The notes beneath the pieces are model-generated. The model saw nothing but the letters and a program-made list of their open reading frames with translations, ran no database searches and was not told the DNA's origin. The position numbers were made by a program, and so were the translations under genes. Below, piece by piece: positions 1 through 12,433 of a DNA stretch of 64,000 bases. The stretch comes from Strigamia acuminata (taxonomy: Eukaryota > Arthropoda > Chilopoda > Geophilomorpha > Linotaeniidae). The stretch covers positions 3,348,001-3,412,000 of the forward strand of contig OX442323.1 in the NCBI GenBank assembly GCA_949358305.1. Direction: 5' to 3'. How positions within the stretch are numbered: position 1 is the first letter of the stretch; each line of letters opens with the position of its first letter.

Positions 1-523
1 CTTGATTCCGGTAAATAAACTTACACAATATCTTACAATAATAACCTTTTATTTCACACTTGTAATATAATACAAATATACTTAACAATGTTGTGGTCTC
101 GGATCCTTGTCGGCGGATACGATTTGTTGCTGCACGGCAGTCTTACACGTGGTTTCTGTTGTCTAGGGTAATGGCGTCTGGCGAAACACGTGTTCGCAAA
201 CGCTTCGCTTCGGTAGATATTACTATCGTAGTATTGCTACGATAAATATCTGTGACTGTGATTTATAGATGAATTTGGCAACGGGCATCGATCCTCTATC
301 AATCCGGTAAAACGGCCTGACGGTGAGGTGGTGATGCTAATGTTGCTCTGGTATCTATAAAGTGTGCTTCCGGTCAAAACACGGGTTTAAATACCCCCTA
401 ATGACCGGAAATGACGTATTCGCATAAATCCGGAGAATTATGTAAATTTATGACGTTGTCACGTCAGTCCCGCAGAAACGGTAAAACTAGTATAGCTAGT
501 TTTCCCGCAATAATCTAACAATC
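1..523 (-). mobile_element. Possible LTR, minus strand, cut by the window edge
   Basis: Read on the minus strand, this stretch begins TGTTAGATTATTGCGGG. It contains a TATA-like GGGGTATTTAAACCC and, near its far end, AATAAAAGGTTATTATTG, which resembles an LTR polyadenylation region. On the plus strand it ends in CTAACA. The partner end with TG...CA and the target duplication would lie left of the window, so this is tentative. Confidence 0.3.
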
Positions 524-700
524 ATTTTATTATCAATATTAAAATCACTATTTATTAGGTTATGATTAATTAAAACACTTTTGTGACCTCGTGGTCACCA
601 CAAGCTTGTGGGAGGAGGCATTGTTGGAATGAAGTGGCGTCAACAATGCTCTCCAACTTCCTGTTTTGCATCTTACTCCATCAACTTCAATCCTATTTTT

Positions 701-1230
701 CGTTCTCCCGTTTTTCTCTCGTTTTCTCTTCATTTTCTCGTTTTTCTCTCATTTTTTCCTCGTTTTCTTGTTTTTCTCTCGTTTTCTCTCATTTTTTCTC
801 GTTTACTTTCGTTTTATCTCGATTTTCGCTCGTTTTCTCGTTTTCCCCTCGGATTCTCTCATTTTTTCTCGTTCTTCTCTCGTTTTCTCTCGTTTTCTAT
901 CGCTTTTCCCTCATTTTCTCGTTTTTCTCTCGTTTTTTCCTCATTTTCTCGTTTTTCTCTCGTTTTTCCCTCTTTTTCTCGTTTTTCTCTCGTTTTCCCC
1001 TCATTTTCTCGTTCCTCTTTCGTTTTCCCTCATTTTCTCTCGTTTTCCCCTCATTTTCTCGATTTTCTCTCGTTTTTCCCTCTTTTCCCCGTTTTTCTCT
1101 CGTTTTTCCTTCTTTTTCTCGTTTTTCTCTCGTTTTACCCTCATTTTCTCGTTTTTCTCTCGTTTTCCATTCATTTTCTCGTTTTTTTCTCGTTTTTCCC
1201 TCATTTTCTCGTTTCTTCTCGTTTTTTTTT
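701..1230. repeat. Minisatellite, 30-bp pyrimidine-rich unit, about 17 copies
   Basis: Imperfect units of 30 bp (29-31) built from cgtttttctctcg and ttttccctcattttct. The plus strand is almost purely C and T, with G only in the regular TCG. It lies about 400 bp upstream of the exon A acceptor. Open frames rich in Phe and Ser here come from the array and are not genes. Confidence 0.95.
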
Positions 1231-1627
1231 TTTAATTCTTAGTTATATTTAAATAAATACATCTGGATTGTGACGTCTCCTAATTCAAAACCACACAATA
1301 TCTACTAACCATCGTTCGAAAATTTTGTTTGTACGCCGATTTCAGGCAGCCATAACATTGACAGGAAGTGAAAAAGAATTTAGTGTTGTCACTACCTGTA
1401 AGCATTCGCTTCTTACCCACAATCCCTCAGTTTGCAGTCTAGTATATTTAGGTGTGTGGTAATATCTGTAACGTCTCTGTTTTTATTTCTTATAATTTAT
1501 GTTTATTACGGTGTCCTTCCGTGTAAGCTTCGGCCGTTGAAGGGGCACCCTGATTAAATAACACCTAAAGTCGTGAAACTTACACCGTTAATCACCGATG
1601 TTTATATCTTCATTTTTAATCCACCAG

Positions 1628-1780
1628 GAGCGGTGTTCGAACAAGGCACTGACGAAATTCAAACAGCCTTCAAGTATGCCTTATACCTGCACAACAACAA
1701 CGATTCCCAATCCAGGTTTAAAGTGGAGGCTCGCGTCGACGTCATCAACACAGCAGACGCCTTCAAAATCAGCCGTATCA
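1628..1780 (+). CDS. GluRIA: AMPA-type glutamate receptor, exon A (start of amino-terminal domain)
   Basis: Internal coding exon of an ionotropic glutamate receptor, a tetrameric ligand-gated cation channel of the plasma membrane. The 51 codons encode the first strand and helix of the amino-terminal domain (type I periplasmic-binding fold), which governs subunit assembly. Visible wording includes AVFEQGTDEIQTAF and VDVINTADAFKISRI, which I recognise from arthropod GluRIA-type subunits and, more distantly, vertebrate GluA subunits. The acceptor is ccaccag|GA (AG at 1626-1627) and the donor is ATCA|gtaagt at 1781. The exon opens with the last two bases of a codon (xGA, probably Gly) and ends with the first base of the next, so both flanking introns are phase 1. 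An N-D-S glycosylation sequon is present. The upstream exon with signal peptide is not in the window. The paralogue (GluRIA or GluRIB) is uncertain. Confidence 0.92.
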
Positions 1781-2935
1781 GTAAGTTGCTGTTTGTTATC
1801 TATTTCTAAGCTATCTACCAGCAGGTATTTTTTTTTCTTTCGGAGGAGGGGGATGCAAGGAGAGGGTGGTGAAGGTATGGGAGAATTTTGCAATGGCATG
1901 TGGTGATGTCGCTCTACATCTCACGCGACATGATCAAGCACTTAACTTCTCTTTACCACGCTGGCGTGTACCTATGTGCTGAAAAGATGGGAGAAAGAGG
2001 AGCGCCATCTCTCAGAACAACTGCCAAAATATTTGCACGTCGCTTAAAGTTGATAGATACAATGAAAGATATTAAAGAAGGGGGGAAAAGTGGAGAGGGA
2101 GTTGTCTCTGCGAGGTCAATTTTATGCTTGCAGGGTTTTGCGGTTTGAATCTGAGTTTGCACAAGGGTTCGGCGAGGTCGTGTGTTTTTTTTAGGAGGGA
2201 AAAAATATGTTTTATGGTAATGAAAAAGAGTGTAGAGGGCAAAGGGGGGAGTTTGTGTTGTTGGGAGTTGTGTTGTTTGTGTTTTTAACGTTTGTGCATA
2301 TTGGAAGGCATTAAAAATGCATTGGAATGCATTAAAAATTGAAAATAAGCATTCGGGAAAGGGGTTAAGTGAAAAATGCAGTCGGAATTGGTCGGGGATT
2401 TGAGGAAGTCGTGTTGGTTCAACAATTTGTTGTGGGCATGCGCAGTGTTGGGGGGGAGTTTTGGGGATTTGGAGCGTTGTTTTGATAATAAGTTGGTGGG
2501 AATTGATGTATTGATGGGCGTGCAAGTATTAAGGTGCATATTTTATGAGTTATTTGAATGGCGTGGACGGAAATTGAATTGTCAAACTAATTTTCGAATA
2601 ATGGAGTTACATGGCAAGTGGTATCTTTTCTTGTGTGATTGATGGGCAGGAGGAAGCTTGAAATTTCGGGTTTGGTGTTGCGATGTTTGCGCTTTGAAAT
2701 GAGAAATGTGGGGACTAGAGGTGGACGAGGATTTAGAGCGAAGCAATTAGCAATTTGCAGCCACTTTCACCTCTAAAAACCTGGTTAGTGAATGTAATTT
2801 GACTGAAACAATTGGAGAATTTAAATATATAATTGTTTTGCTCATGCGGTGGAGACAAATTAATCGAATTGGCTTGGGGAAAAAAAACGCCAAAAATATA
2901 TTAATTTTATTTTTCCGAAAGTCATTTTAATATTA

Positions 2936-3037
2936 CAGTCGAGCCTCGTTGTAACGAATTTTTGATGTAATGGATTGTTGGTTGGCCATAGAAGACCATG
3001 TTAAATATTTTTGATATAACGAATTTTAATATAACTG
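2936..3037. mobile_element. Tigger/pogo-like small element, degenerate copy
   Basis: Starts cagtcgagcctcgttgtaacg after TA (2934-2935) and ends ...atataactg before TA (3038-3039). The interior (ttggccatagaagaccatgtt, gatataacgaattt) matches the complete copy at 35150-35307, but the right inverted repeat is shortened. The cctcgttataacgaa ends and TA target are typical of pogo/Tigger-related elements. Confidence 0.7.
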
Positions 3038-3256
3038 TAATACCCACAAGCCCTTGTTTTGATCACGTGACTAAAAACTGATGTCCTTATTTAGACTGCT
3101 AAACCGGAAAGCAATTTTTGGGCAAACAAGTTGAACATTATTAATGCCATTGACAATTGTCCGCATGCAATGTGTCAGTAGATTTTATTTTTAAATTAAT
3201 AAAATTGAAAATTTTTATTTAAATTAATAAAATTGAAAAATTTTATTTTTAAAATA

Positions 3257-3389
3257 ATAGCTGCGTGCAAAAAGTTGTGTTTCGAGTGTTTTAGGTGTTT
3301 GTGTTTATTTTTTTGTATATTTCAACATCACAAAGCAAAAACACAAACATTTAAACACTTGAAACATGACTTTTGGAATACCAGCTACT
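3257..3389. repeat. Imperfect foldback hairpin
   Basis: Left arm atagctgcgtgcaaaaagt...gtgttttaggtgtttgtgttt pairs with right arm aaacacaaacatttaaacac...acttttggaataccagctac. The stem is about 55-60 bp with scattered mismatches, around a loop of about 30 nt. It could be a remnant small transposon or a hairpin RNA source. Neither is proven. Confidence 0.6.
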
Positions 3390-5629
3390 GGAAAAACTTC
3401 CATTCGTACAAAAATGAATAATTAATGAATTTTTATGAGAAAATTTCTAAAAAAAAAAAAAAAAAAATTTTAAATTAAATTTTTATTTATTTATTTAATC
3501 GTTTAATTGCAATTTTCTAATCAGTTACCTGCGTGGCGTCTGGCAGAAATAATGTCGAGGAATTTTATTTGTTGATCGGATGCGCGGAATGTGGTGAAAA
3601 CACGAGCAGATTTTGCGGCAAGAGAATTCGGGGCACGGCGTTGCGTGTCTGACTACGTTAATTCGTTGGATCGTGGCCTTTGCTTGTATGCAGGATTAAT
3701 TTGCAGTCCTTTTAATTTCCGGCGAACGGAATGAAAGGACAAAGAGGCAAAGAGTAAAAGAGAAGTTGGGAATGGGTTGACGGGGAGAGGAAGGGTGTGC
3801 TCGAGGAAGCGTCCAACTCATGCTCGGGTAGCAACTCGAACCTCATAAGGAAAATGCCTCAGACTTAATTTAGTTTTCTGCCGGTTCCAAACAAACTAAC
3901 TTCTTACTGGAATTTGAAACGGGACAAACGATAAGAGGGGCTGCACTGCAATGCACTGCATTAAAGTTTACTACAATCCAGATGGAGGCCATATTGGCAT
4001 CTGTTTGTTGACGTTGAAGACTTTGTGTCTAAGTCGACAAGTGTTCAAACTCTTAAAAAGACTAATGGAGGGTTTTTTTTTCTTTTTTCTTTTTTCTTTA
4101 AATCCACCATTTTTTTTTATTTCTTTTCATTAGTTCCTTTTGATATCCTCATTTGAAAAGACATTTTCTAAGATTGTCTATTGATTTTCCGAGTGCCAAG
4201 AAAATTGGTGTTGATGACATTAATCTAGTTAATACTAGACCGTATGTACAGTGATTTCTAGAGCTTGTTTATGTGCGGGTTTAGACGCTTTAAGAAATTT
4301 TTATTTTTTTTATTTTTTTTTTTATTTCTTTTTATTTTTAGCAATTATTGATTTGCACATCAGATTTGCCTCCGGGTTGACATGTGTGCTTTCAAGAGCT
4401 TTGGAATTTGAAAGGAAAAGGTGAGGCTTATTTCTAAAGAGAAATAAGATTTGTGCCTAGAAGCATGCAGAGTTTCTTGATGTTTTGAGAAGGAAAGTTT
4501 GGGGAAATAGATGCAGGCAGCGATTGGAATTAATCTTTTGTTTGGTGGGCAGGAATGGACAGTGCGATGGTTTTGTTTGAGCCGGAGTTCTTTCTTTGCT
4601 CGCGAGTTGAGCGGGTGAATTTAATGTGAGCCGGTTCATTTTGAAGTAGAAAATTGGCTCGAGAATTTTATGATGGGAAATTTGATATAAGACCAAGTTT
4701 TATATCCTGCTTGAAAGCTTTTTGAAACTTGCTTTTAAATCAATTATCCCCCGTTTTTTTTGTGTGTTACACTTTAATGTTTTAAACGAGCAAGGAAAAA
4801 GATGAAGGTTATTAATTCTAATAAACCAATAGGGATGAAAATCCTTAGGCGTGAGAGCTATAAAACAGTAAATTTGCTCTAATTAATTGGAGGGAAAGGA
4901 TACAAAACTAACATTCAAATTAAATGCAATGGTCCAAATATTATTCGCCTTCAGCTGCTCATCTATTGAATAATGGAGCAATTATGGAAATCTTAGCGAA
5001 TCTTTAATTTGGATTTGAATTAAATTCAACCCATCATTCAATGTGTGTTATTTTCTATTGATTTGTTGTTCTGTGCGCTGATTGGATGACAGCAATCATG
5101 TGTCATACATTGCTTGCCAACCAAACATGTTTGTTACTTGTTGTCATCCCAGAATACAGTGCGGGTGTATATTATGTGGCGTTATCGGTGGCAAAACGCA
5201 TTGAACATGTGGATACGTGTCCATGTTATCCTTGGTTCGTGGTTCAGCCGTGAAAAGTTTTGCTAGTAATATTTGTTGGTAGAGTATAATGTGGTGTGGT
5301 GCCACTAGGGCAGTGCCAATTTGGTTTAATCTACTCCTAGTATCATATTACTGTGGCTACTCTATGTATAACCTTTTAGTCTTAGTCTGAATAAAAAAAC
5401 CCATGTAGAAAGAAGTGCTCCATGTTGCTGGCTGAATAATGTCGTCAAGTTTAGTAACTGTGTGAAGTAAAATTATAATTATACTACGACGAAAGTCAAT
5501 ATGTCAATGGGGATGCCATTAATTCTTTTTTAACTGTAATTGTAAATTAACTGATTTAAAATCTTAGATTTAGATGTTGAATTCAATCGGTTTGGTGAAT
5601 CTAAACGTTGATTTTAATGTTCGTGATCG

Positions 5630-5911
5630 ATTTAGACATTTATTTTAGTCGTTTTGTTCAATTTAGACATTTATTTTAGTCGTTTTGTTCAATTTAGACA
5701 TTTATTTTAGTCGTTTTGTTCAATTTAGACATTTATTTTAGTCGTTTTGTTCAATTTAAACATTGAATTTAGTCGTTTTGTTCAATTTAGACATTTATTT
5801 TAGTCGTTTTGTTCAATTTAAACATTGAATTTAGTCGTTTTGTTCAATTTAGACATTTATTTTAGTCGTTTTGTTCAATTTAGACATTGAATTTAGTCGT
5901 TTTGCTCAATT
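5630..5911. repeat. 31-bp minisatellite, about 9 copies
   Basis: Unit tttagacatttattttagtc + gttttgttcaa, nearly identical between copies, with a variant (aaacattgaatttag) in some. It is flanked on the left by atgttcgtgatcgattt and on the right by a conserved tail, both shared with the array at 58063-58535. Confidence 0.95.
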
Positions 5912-5976
5912 CAGACCCGCGTTTAATTAACATCTTCCGCTAAATGAGAGCATTGACGGTGTGTTAAAATGACAAA
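5912..5976. repeat. Conserved tail of minisatellite-bearing repeat, copy 1
   Basis: Begins cagacccgcgtttaattaac and contains AATGAGAGCATT flanked by CCG and CGG, a small potential hairpin. The same tail follows the related array at 58536-58592. This shows that array plus tail moved or duplicated as one unit. Confidence 0.7.
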
Positions 5977-8900
5977 AGGAACCGTGTGTTTGGTACTTGG
6001 GTTGCTTATCTATTTCTTAGAAATGCAGGCACGAATTTGGTGACTTATTATCATTAGCAAGTGCGCTAGACAAATTTCTCTTTTATGACTTAGGGTAGTA
6101 AAAAATTCTAATGTGTAAGTTTGTGATGCATAAATCACTCCTAGAAGGCAGGAAAGGAGAACGTAGAAAGAAATACAGATTCCAGCATATCCACACACGA
6201 AAACTCTCTCATCTTGTTGTACTTTGTTCTTAACTATTGGCAATTTGAAAATTTCTCATCCAATTGGATCACAGACGCGAATAATCCTCATAATCGTTTC
6301 ATTTTTTCCCGTCTTTCGTCGAAATTTGGAAGTAGAATAAAATGTGAAGCATGAAATTGATAATTTTAACACGTTGCATCTATGACTTGCTGCTTAAGTG
6401 AAAGTGTGTTAGAAATTTCACGCTCAGAAGAAGGTGAACACCTGCTCATGTAATTGACTGATTACTGGAATGACTCGGGTTGTGTGGGAGGCCGACACGT
6501 GTTGGCGTTCTACGGTATCGAATAAAAGCGAAAATAAAAACAAAGGAAAGGAAAGGAAAGAGAGAAAAATGTTTTCCTCTTTTTTTGCGCGCCGGAAAAT
6601 AGGAAAAACAAGTGGTGGAGTGACTGGAGTCCTTTGTGGCGATGGGAGAGAAGCTCATTAGTTGTTTTGGTTTTTCAAGTGCTGCTTGTACTGATCGAAG
6701 ATGCTGAGCCATCTCATTAAGTCAGGTGCTGCTGGAAGTAAGTGGTGGTTATGGTATGTGAATGAGTTCTGGATTTGCATCCATAATCAGAATGCGGACC
6801 GTAAGAGGATTAATTTTGTAAAATAATTGGGCATTTCTTTGTTCTTTTTACGACTGAATTTAAAAGTGCAGTGAATACATCACTGCACTTGGTAATTGTA
6901 TTTTAATGAATTGAATTTTTCCACGTTTTATGTCTTCGCGCTTAAATTGAATTCAAATTAAGGGATTAGACATAAATATTCGATGTATTGGATTTTTGGA
7001 ATTTTGTTTTAATAAGTTTGGGAAGATATAAATTGATGTCTGTTGAGTTGACGCGCGATGTCTAATTGCAAGTGACTGCGGATCCTTGTAAAAATAAACA
7101 CCGAAGTGTATATGGTTGCCTTGACGACCTGACTTTGTAAAATGCAATAAATTGGGAGCGAGTTCATAAGGCACGTGAAATATTTAGATAATTTAATGAA
7201 GGGGGATCTAATTATGGATGCAGAGCTTCTAAAGATGAATGCGAATGTCATGTTTTTAAATTTCAATTTCATTTACGTTGAAGTGGAGCAATGTTTAATT
7301 GCTGGATTTTGATGAGTCGATTTTTTTTTTCTTTTCTTTTTTTTGGTTTTGGATTCAGTTTTGTTTGGTGTTATCTGGTAAAAAAAAAAATTTTTTTCTT
7401 GGTCGATATGTTGCAAAAATGTTTTAATGTCAAAACACGTGTTTTCATTGTGTTGGCATCGGCAGTAAATTCTTCATGAAAGTCGATAGACAACGGTTAA
7501 AGCGATGGTCTCTCTGTTCGCGGAGGAAACGATTATAAAATTTTACTGCTCGCTTTCGTTATATCGACTGCCATTACAAAGGAATTTAAAGATTTAGGTA
7601 AAAATTTCACTTTTAAAAAGAAAAAAAAATGTTTTGATCACTTTTTAAGATTAGAAGAAATAAATAAAAACAAAATTTTATTCAAATCGGGAGAATCGGT
7701 TTTTCAGTTTGACATTGAACGCGCCTATTGTATCATTACAACTTTGTACATCTAAATAATCAATATTATCATGAGTTATATTATCCAACCAATGGGAGTA
7801 TTTCAAGTACTTTTCGGAATAGAGTTATAAGCGCCTTACATCCTTTTGTTATCTATCTTTGCCACTAGAGGACACTTTTAAATTTAAAAACCTACTACCG
7901 TTTTGCAACACAATGGATAAGTCAAGGTGAATTTATTCAGTGAAACTACATCTAAATACCGCAGTCGTGTTTAATAGAATCGCGCATGTAAACGCAAACG
8001 ATTTTCCAGATAAATAATATCTGAATTTGCACTTGCGTGACCAACTTATGAATCAAAGTGAATTTTGAGTGATTAAATTCCACCACCGCGCTCAAATTGC
8101 AGCCACAGCTTGACCAGACGTTAAAAGCACACCGCCCTCGTTTAAATACCCCTTTATTTCAATATTTTTTTTGCCCATTCTTCTCGCGGAAATTGTACAT
8201 CTTCCTTATCTTCCATTTCCTCTTCCCCATTTACCTTCCTCGAAACCTCCTTGCATGCAGTACATTGTGTTCCCCGCTCATATCTGTAATTGCTTCCCTT
8301 GACTCTAACATATCAGCAAAGTCCCTTCCAACATACTTTTGTTGTCGCGTATATACGTAATATACATGCAAGTATAAAAGGGCGAAACGAAATAGCGAAT
8401 CCTCCTCGCCTGACAGGTAGGGTCGTTACGGCTGCTGCCTCGGAGCGTCGCGGCGGCCATTAGGCACGCGGGCGAGAACGTGAGGCTTATGCATTTTAAT
8501 TACGGGGGCGTGTTGCACATTAAGGAAGGGGACTTGGGCGAGATGCAAGCGCTACTAAGTCGTATCATTTGCCCGAAAGCAGAGCACCAGAGCTGCGCGA
8601 AGGGACTTTGGGTCGACGTCTCTTTCAGTTTTCTCCTTCTCGTTCTCTCGTTCTGTATTATATCGCGTTTCGTCGACTCCCCGGGTCCCCCCCACACCCT
8701 CGCACACTCTTTTTACTCTTTAACTCTCTTGGCACTGCTTTTATTTTCGGTGCGAGAATATATATATGCATTTATGATGTCGTCTTGTCTTTCTTTCGTT
8801 TATTCCGCAGCAGAGGCTGGGCGAGGTTCTATTGCGGGGTTCTATTACTCGTTGATTTTTCGAATGGGAGTAATGTCTGCACATAACCATTAAGACTCAT

Positions 8901-9566
8901 TGTGGGAATTGACCATCGGGGCTGGAATCGAATCGAATCCCAAGTTGCACACCACTATTTTTTTATTTTTTTTTATTTTTTTGTTTTGGTGTATATTGTG
9001 GATGAAAAAATGTAAAACGAGGTTTGGCGTTTAAGCTGGATTGAAACATTGTCGATTATGCAGCTTTGGCTTTTCACCATAAAATATTCATGAATGCAGG
9101 AATCAATGAATTGGGGAGGGGAAAGATGGCCGGAAAAAAAATTGAGTATGAAGGGGAATGGGAAGCAAAAGCGAAAGGGATTATGGGTTCCTGTATTTTT
9201 ATGAGGAAATGACTAGGTTTGAATCGGATGAGCTTTGAGCGTGCACTTGGAAGAAATTATTCAGGGAGTAATAAGGTTTTCTTGGCATGTGATGACATGT
9301 AATTGGTGCGTGGCCAAAACTGAGAGAATTTCATTTTAATGTGCGAGATGGCGGGGATGGAGTAACGAGAGAATTGCATAAACTACGCATTCGCTGAATT
9401 TTGCATCATGTAAATCAGACCCGTTTTGATGACGTCTGTTGTTGGAATAAATATTGCAGCGCTTTTGCAACTGTTGCTGCTTAGTCCCCACCAAAAATCC
9501 TTACGCTTCAAAAATACATTGAAAAATAAATCAAGTATACGTGATGTAAAATATATCTAGGTTATA

Positions 9567-9850
9567 ATTAAGGCCCGCATAAATGCATTGGAATTATTTT
9601 TATTCAATAAAAAGCCGAAATTGGCATATTTTTCGAAAATCAGAAATAAATGCATAAATCGCCATTTTTCTAGGAACGATTTGTAACATGTACCAATCAA
9701 TTTTAGATTTTTGCACTGAGGACTTCGCCAAAAACAGACACCAGGGGAAGTCACTAAATTAGTGTCTGGAAAAAGTTTTAAGAAATTACTGTAATTACTA
9801 ATTATAATTCATTTACATCAAGAACACTTTGAAATGGCATTAAGTTGCAT
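9567..9850 (+). repeat. Dispersed repeat, 5' part (copy 1 of family at 36035)
   Basis: Shares ggaattatttttattcaata, gcataaatcgccatttttc, ctgaggacttcg and aacagacaccaggggaagtc with 36035-36320, in the same order and orientation. No open frame or inverted end is visible. Probably a non-autonomous element. Confidence 0.75.
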
Positions 9851-10575
9851 TTTTCAATCGTATTATGAAATGCGTTATTTAAGCCTAGTACTCATAACAC
9901 CATTCCGTCCTTGGAATGGTAACAGGAATCAAAGTCTTAAGTTTCCTGCCAAGGGTGGTACTCATAAAAATATTGTTTAGACTCTGAATCACCCTTGCAA
10001 GTGGAAACGAATTGTTTCCGACCCCGGTGGTGCACGGAAAAATTTAATTGTTTCAGACTCTGAATAAATTTTGTCTACCCAGAATTCCCTTGTTTTTGAT
10101 CTAAAATTTGCAACTGGTCACAGCCGGTTGCAAACAAAGACACCCAACTACTACAATTGAACACGTTGTTTGTTGAAGGTTAGTAGAATTATATTTTTGC
10201 CTGCATTTCAGACAAAATAAATGCTTTTTTTAATTGCAAAAAGACCAAAACTGATTTTAAAATTATTTAAGTCAGAAAAGTCGGACAAAGCTTTATTGCC
10301 ATTGCCAGCCATTTGCAAAACAAGCAACAATGACTCACACAGTTTAAGAGTACGGAAACTTTCTGGTGACAATTTCATGAGTACCACAAATTTATCAGAC
10401 TCTGAATAATAAGAGGATAAAACATTCCGCTTGAAATGGTGCTGTTGAAAAATTAAGACTGTAAAAATATTTAGACTATGAAAGCGTATGAATACTAGGC
10501 TTTAACGTAGAAATAATATACCTAATTGTGCAAAATGCTATTTATTTTGGACCGCATTAATCGATAAGCAAATAT
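9851..10575. repeat. Dispersed repeat split by an insertion at TTAA
   Basis: The left part (cgtattatgaaatgcgttattTAA) and right part (tgcaaaatgctatttatttt ggaccgc) match the two halves of the repeat at 25300-25709. That copy is also split at the same TTAA. The intervening 9883-10501 is listed separately. Confidence 0.6.
9883..10501. mobile_element. Inverted-repeat element between TTAA sites
   Basis: Ends aagcctagtactcata (left) and tatgaatactaggctt (right) are inverted repeats. TTAA occurs at both boundaries (9879-9882 and 10502-10505), as expected of a piggyBac-type target, although the ends do not begin with the usual CCC. The interior has several degenerate repeats (cagactctgaata three times) and no coding capacity. 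Confidence 0.55.
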
Positions 10576-11739
10576 ATTGTAAAACATATTTACTGATCTT
10601 TCTTTTGGTGTAGTTGACTACTCACTTTCCGTTGCCATCCGAAAATTGCGACGCAAATCGATAATTTCCAATTACGGTGCCTTCCTGGTCATCAACACAC
10701 GAGATTGTTGACAGAACCCACTTGGGTGACTGGCTAAACGAGAAAACGCGCAAATGATTTGACAGCTAAATTATATTGTAATACAACGTGCAAATAACGC
10801 GAACAGGAGATTTATTCCATTTGACAAAGTGAAGGCACGATTGGCGCTAATACGGTCGAGAATGCAACCTTAGTTGCTCTGTGGCAGGAATAAAAGATCA
10901 TTTTCTTTTCATTCCGTTCGGCCTCATCTTTTATTTTGTTTGCCTTTGTGCTGGCTCTGCTGTACGCGCACTGCCATTGTAAAACTTCCTTGGCCGTTGC
11001 GCTTGAATGGGATCACACTGCGAGTCTAGACGGGAACAATCCCCTCGGATCTGCTACATCTCTTACTGCCCTACTCTTAACTTTCGCGCGCTCCTTTCAG
11101 TGTTTAGCCGCTCGTTCGCGGCAGGTTCGGCCGATTGGACTTTGGCCGTGTTCCATTGTGCGAGCTTTGGCGGCTCCAGGGGCCAGTACGTTTCTTTTTT
11201 GCCTCGAAATTTGGCAGCAGGGACTAAGGAACGTTACACGAGGGAAGAACGGAGTGGCTGGGAGGAGGAGGAGCGTGTAATAAAAGAGAAAGAAGAGAAA
11301 AGGTTTTTTTTTTTTTTTTTTTTTTCTTTTCTTTCCTGGCGATGGATTCCTCAGCAGTGATCGCGGCTTGTTCACATAGTGAGTCTCAGTCACAGGCGAT
11401 TAACTCTCAATTTAGCCACGAAGGGAGTCGTCCTTAGACCAAATTAAAGATGGCATGTGTCCGCACGACGTGTGCAGGACACTTACCGAATTGAATGACT
11501 ACTCGGCTGGTTGTGCGCTGTGTTGGGGAATTCTGGCAGAAGAAATTAGTTTGGTCAAAAGCTGGTGCGCAATGGCAAACTCTTTCGATTAAATACGATC
11601 GCTTTTGTTGCAGCCATTGGGGAGTGAACAACACGTGTAATTTCGTTCGGTTTGTATGAGTCGGATTTTATTATTATCATTATATTTTTATATAATAATT
11701 ATATTACAGTTAAGACAATAAATGTTGTTAACTATTATA

Positions 11740-12320
11740 CAGGGTGTCCCAAATGAACGAAGCCAGTCAAATAACGAAAAGACCATTTGTTTAGTAGAAA
11801 ACTGCTCATCAAATTTACTCAGACACAATAACAGATAAAATTATGAAAAAAATAAATCGTGAAAAAGTCAAAACATTCGAAGAAAAGTGCTTTATTTTGC
11901 TGACATTCTACGTACGACTATGCAGTCATGAATTGTTATTAATTTAACTGATATTTTAAATGATATTTCACAAATAAAATTTTGAAAAAGTCAAAAAATA
12001 CAAAAACCAAAACCAAGATCAAGACTTTTTCTTGATTTATTTTTTTCGTAATTTTATCTGTTATTGTGTCGGAATAAATTTGATGAGCAGTTTTCTACTA
12101 AACAGAAGATACTCTTTCTTTTTCCAATTGAGAATTTTGCTCTATCAGTCTTAGTTTAAAAGTTAGAGTTGAAATGACCTTGAAGAAAAGGTCAGAGGTC
12201 AAATTTTTTCACATTTTTGAAATGCCCTCACTTAGTTTACTAGTACTATATTCGTTTCATTCATCTCACTCAAATGTTCTTTTCGTTATTTGACTGGCTT
12301 CGTTCATTTGGGACACCCTG
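11740..12320. mobile_element. Foldback DNA transposon with CAGGGTGTCCC ends, 581 bp
   Basis: Terminal inverted repeats of about 50 bp, almost perfect: left cagggtgtcccaaatgaacg, right the reverse complement ending cgttcatttgggacaccctg. Flanked by TA (or TATA) on both sides. A second inverted pair (tagtagaaaactgctcatca and its complement) lies inside at about 11792-11865 and 12030-12105. There is no transposase frame. Consistent with a Tc1/mariner-type non-autonomous element. Confidence 0.85.
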
Positions 12321-12433
12321 TATATTTTTAGCTGGGGTATGTGCGTCAGATGTGTTGTTCTTTTTCTGCCTTGAGTTTACGTTTTGAATTGAAATATTGC
12401 ATTTTTGATCAAGTTAAGATCTAAAATATTTTC

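Larger units (their letters stand above)
1..1627 (+). other. Intron upstream of receptor exon A (partial)
   Basis: The 3' part of the intron before exon A, ending in ccaccag at 1621-1627. It holds a possible LTR piece (1-523), a short unassigned stretch, a 30-bp pyrimidine-rich minisatellite (701-1230) and 1231-1627, where I see no gene. A signal-peptide exon was looked for and not found. The overlapping plus-strand frames of about 200 codons at 583-1252 are products of the minisatellite. Confidence 0.8.

Noticed and set aside
583-1252. Three overlapping plus-strand frames of about 190-219 codons rich in Phe and Ser
   Set aside because: They are translations of the 30-bp pyrimidine minisatellite in three frames.
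1953-2525. Minus-strand frame of 190 codons
   Set aside because: Composition is low-complexity (Thr, Pro, His, Gln) from G/T-rich intron. No domain.
8918-8955. gctggaatcgaatcgaatccc as a possible tRNA T-arm
   Set aside because: No acceptor, D or anticodon arms fit around it.
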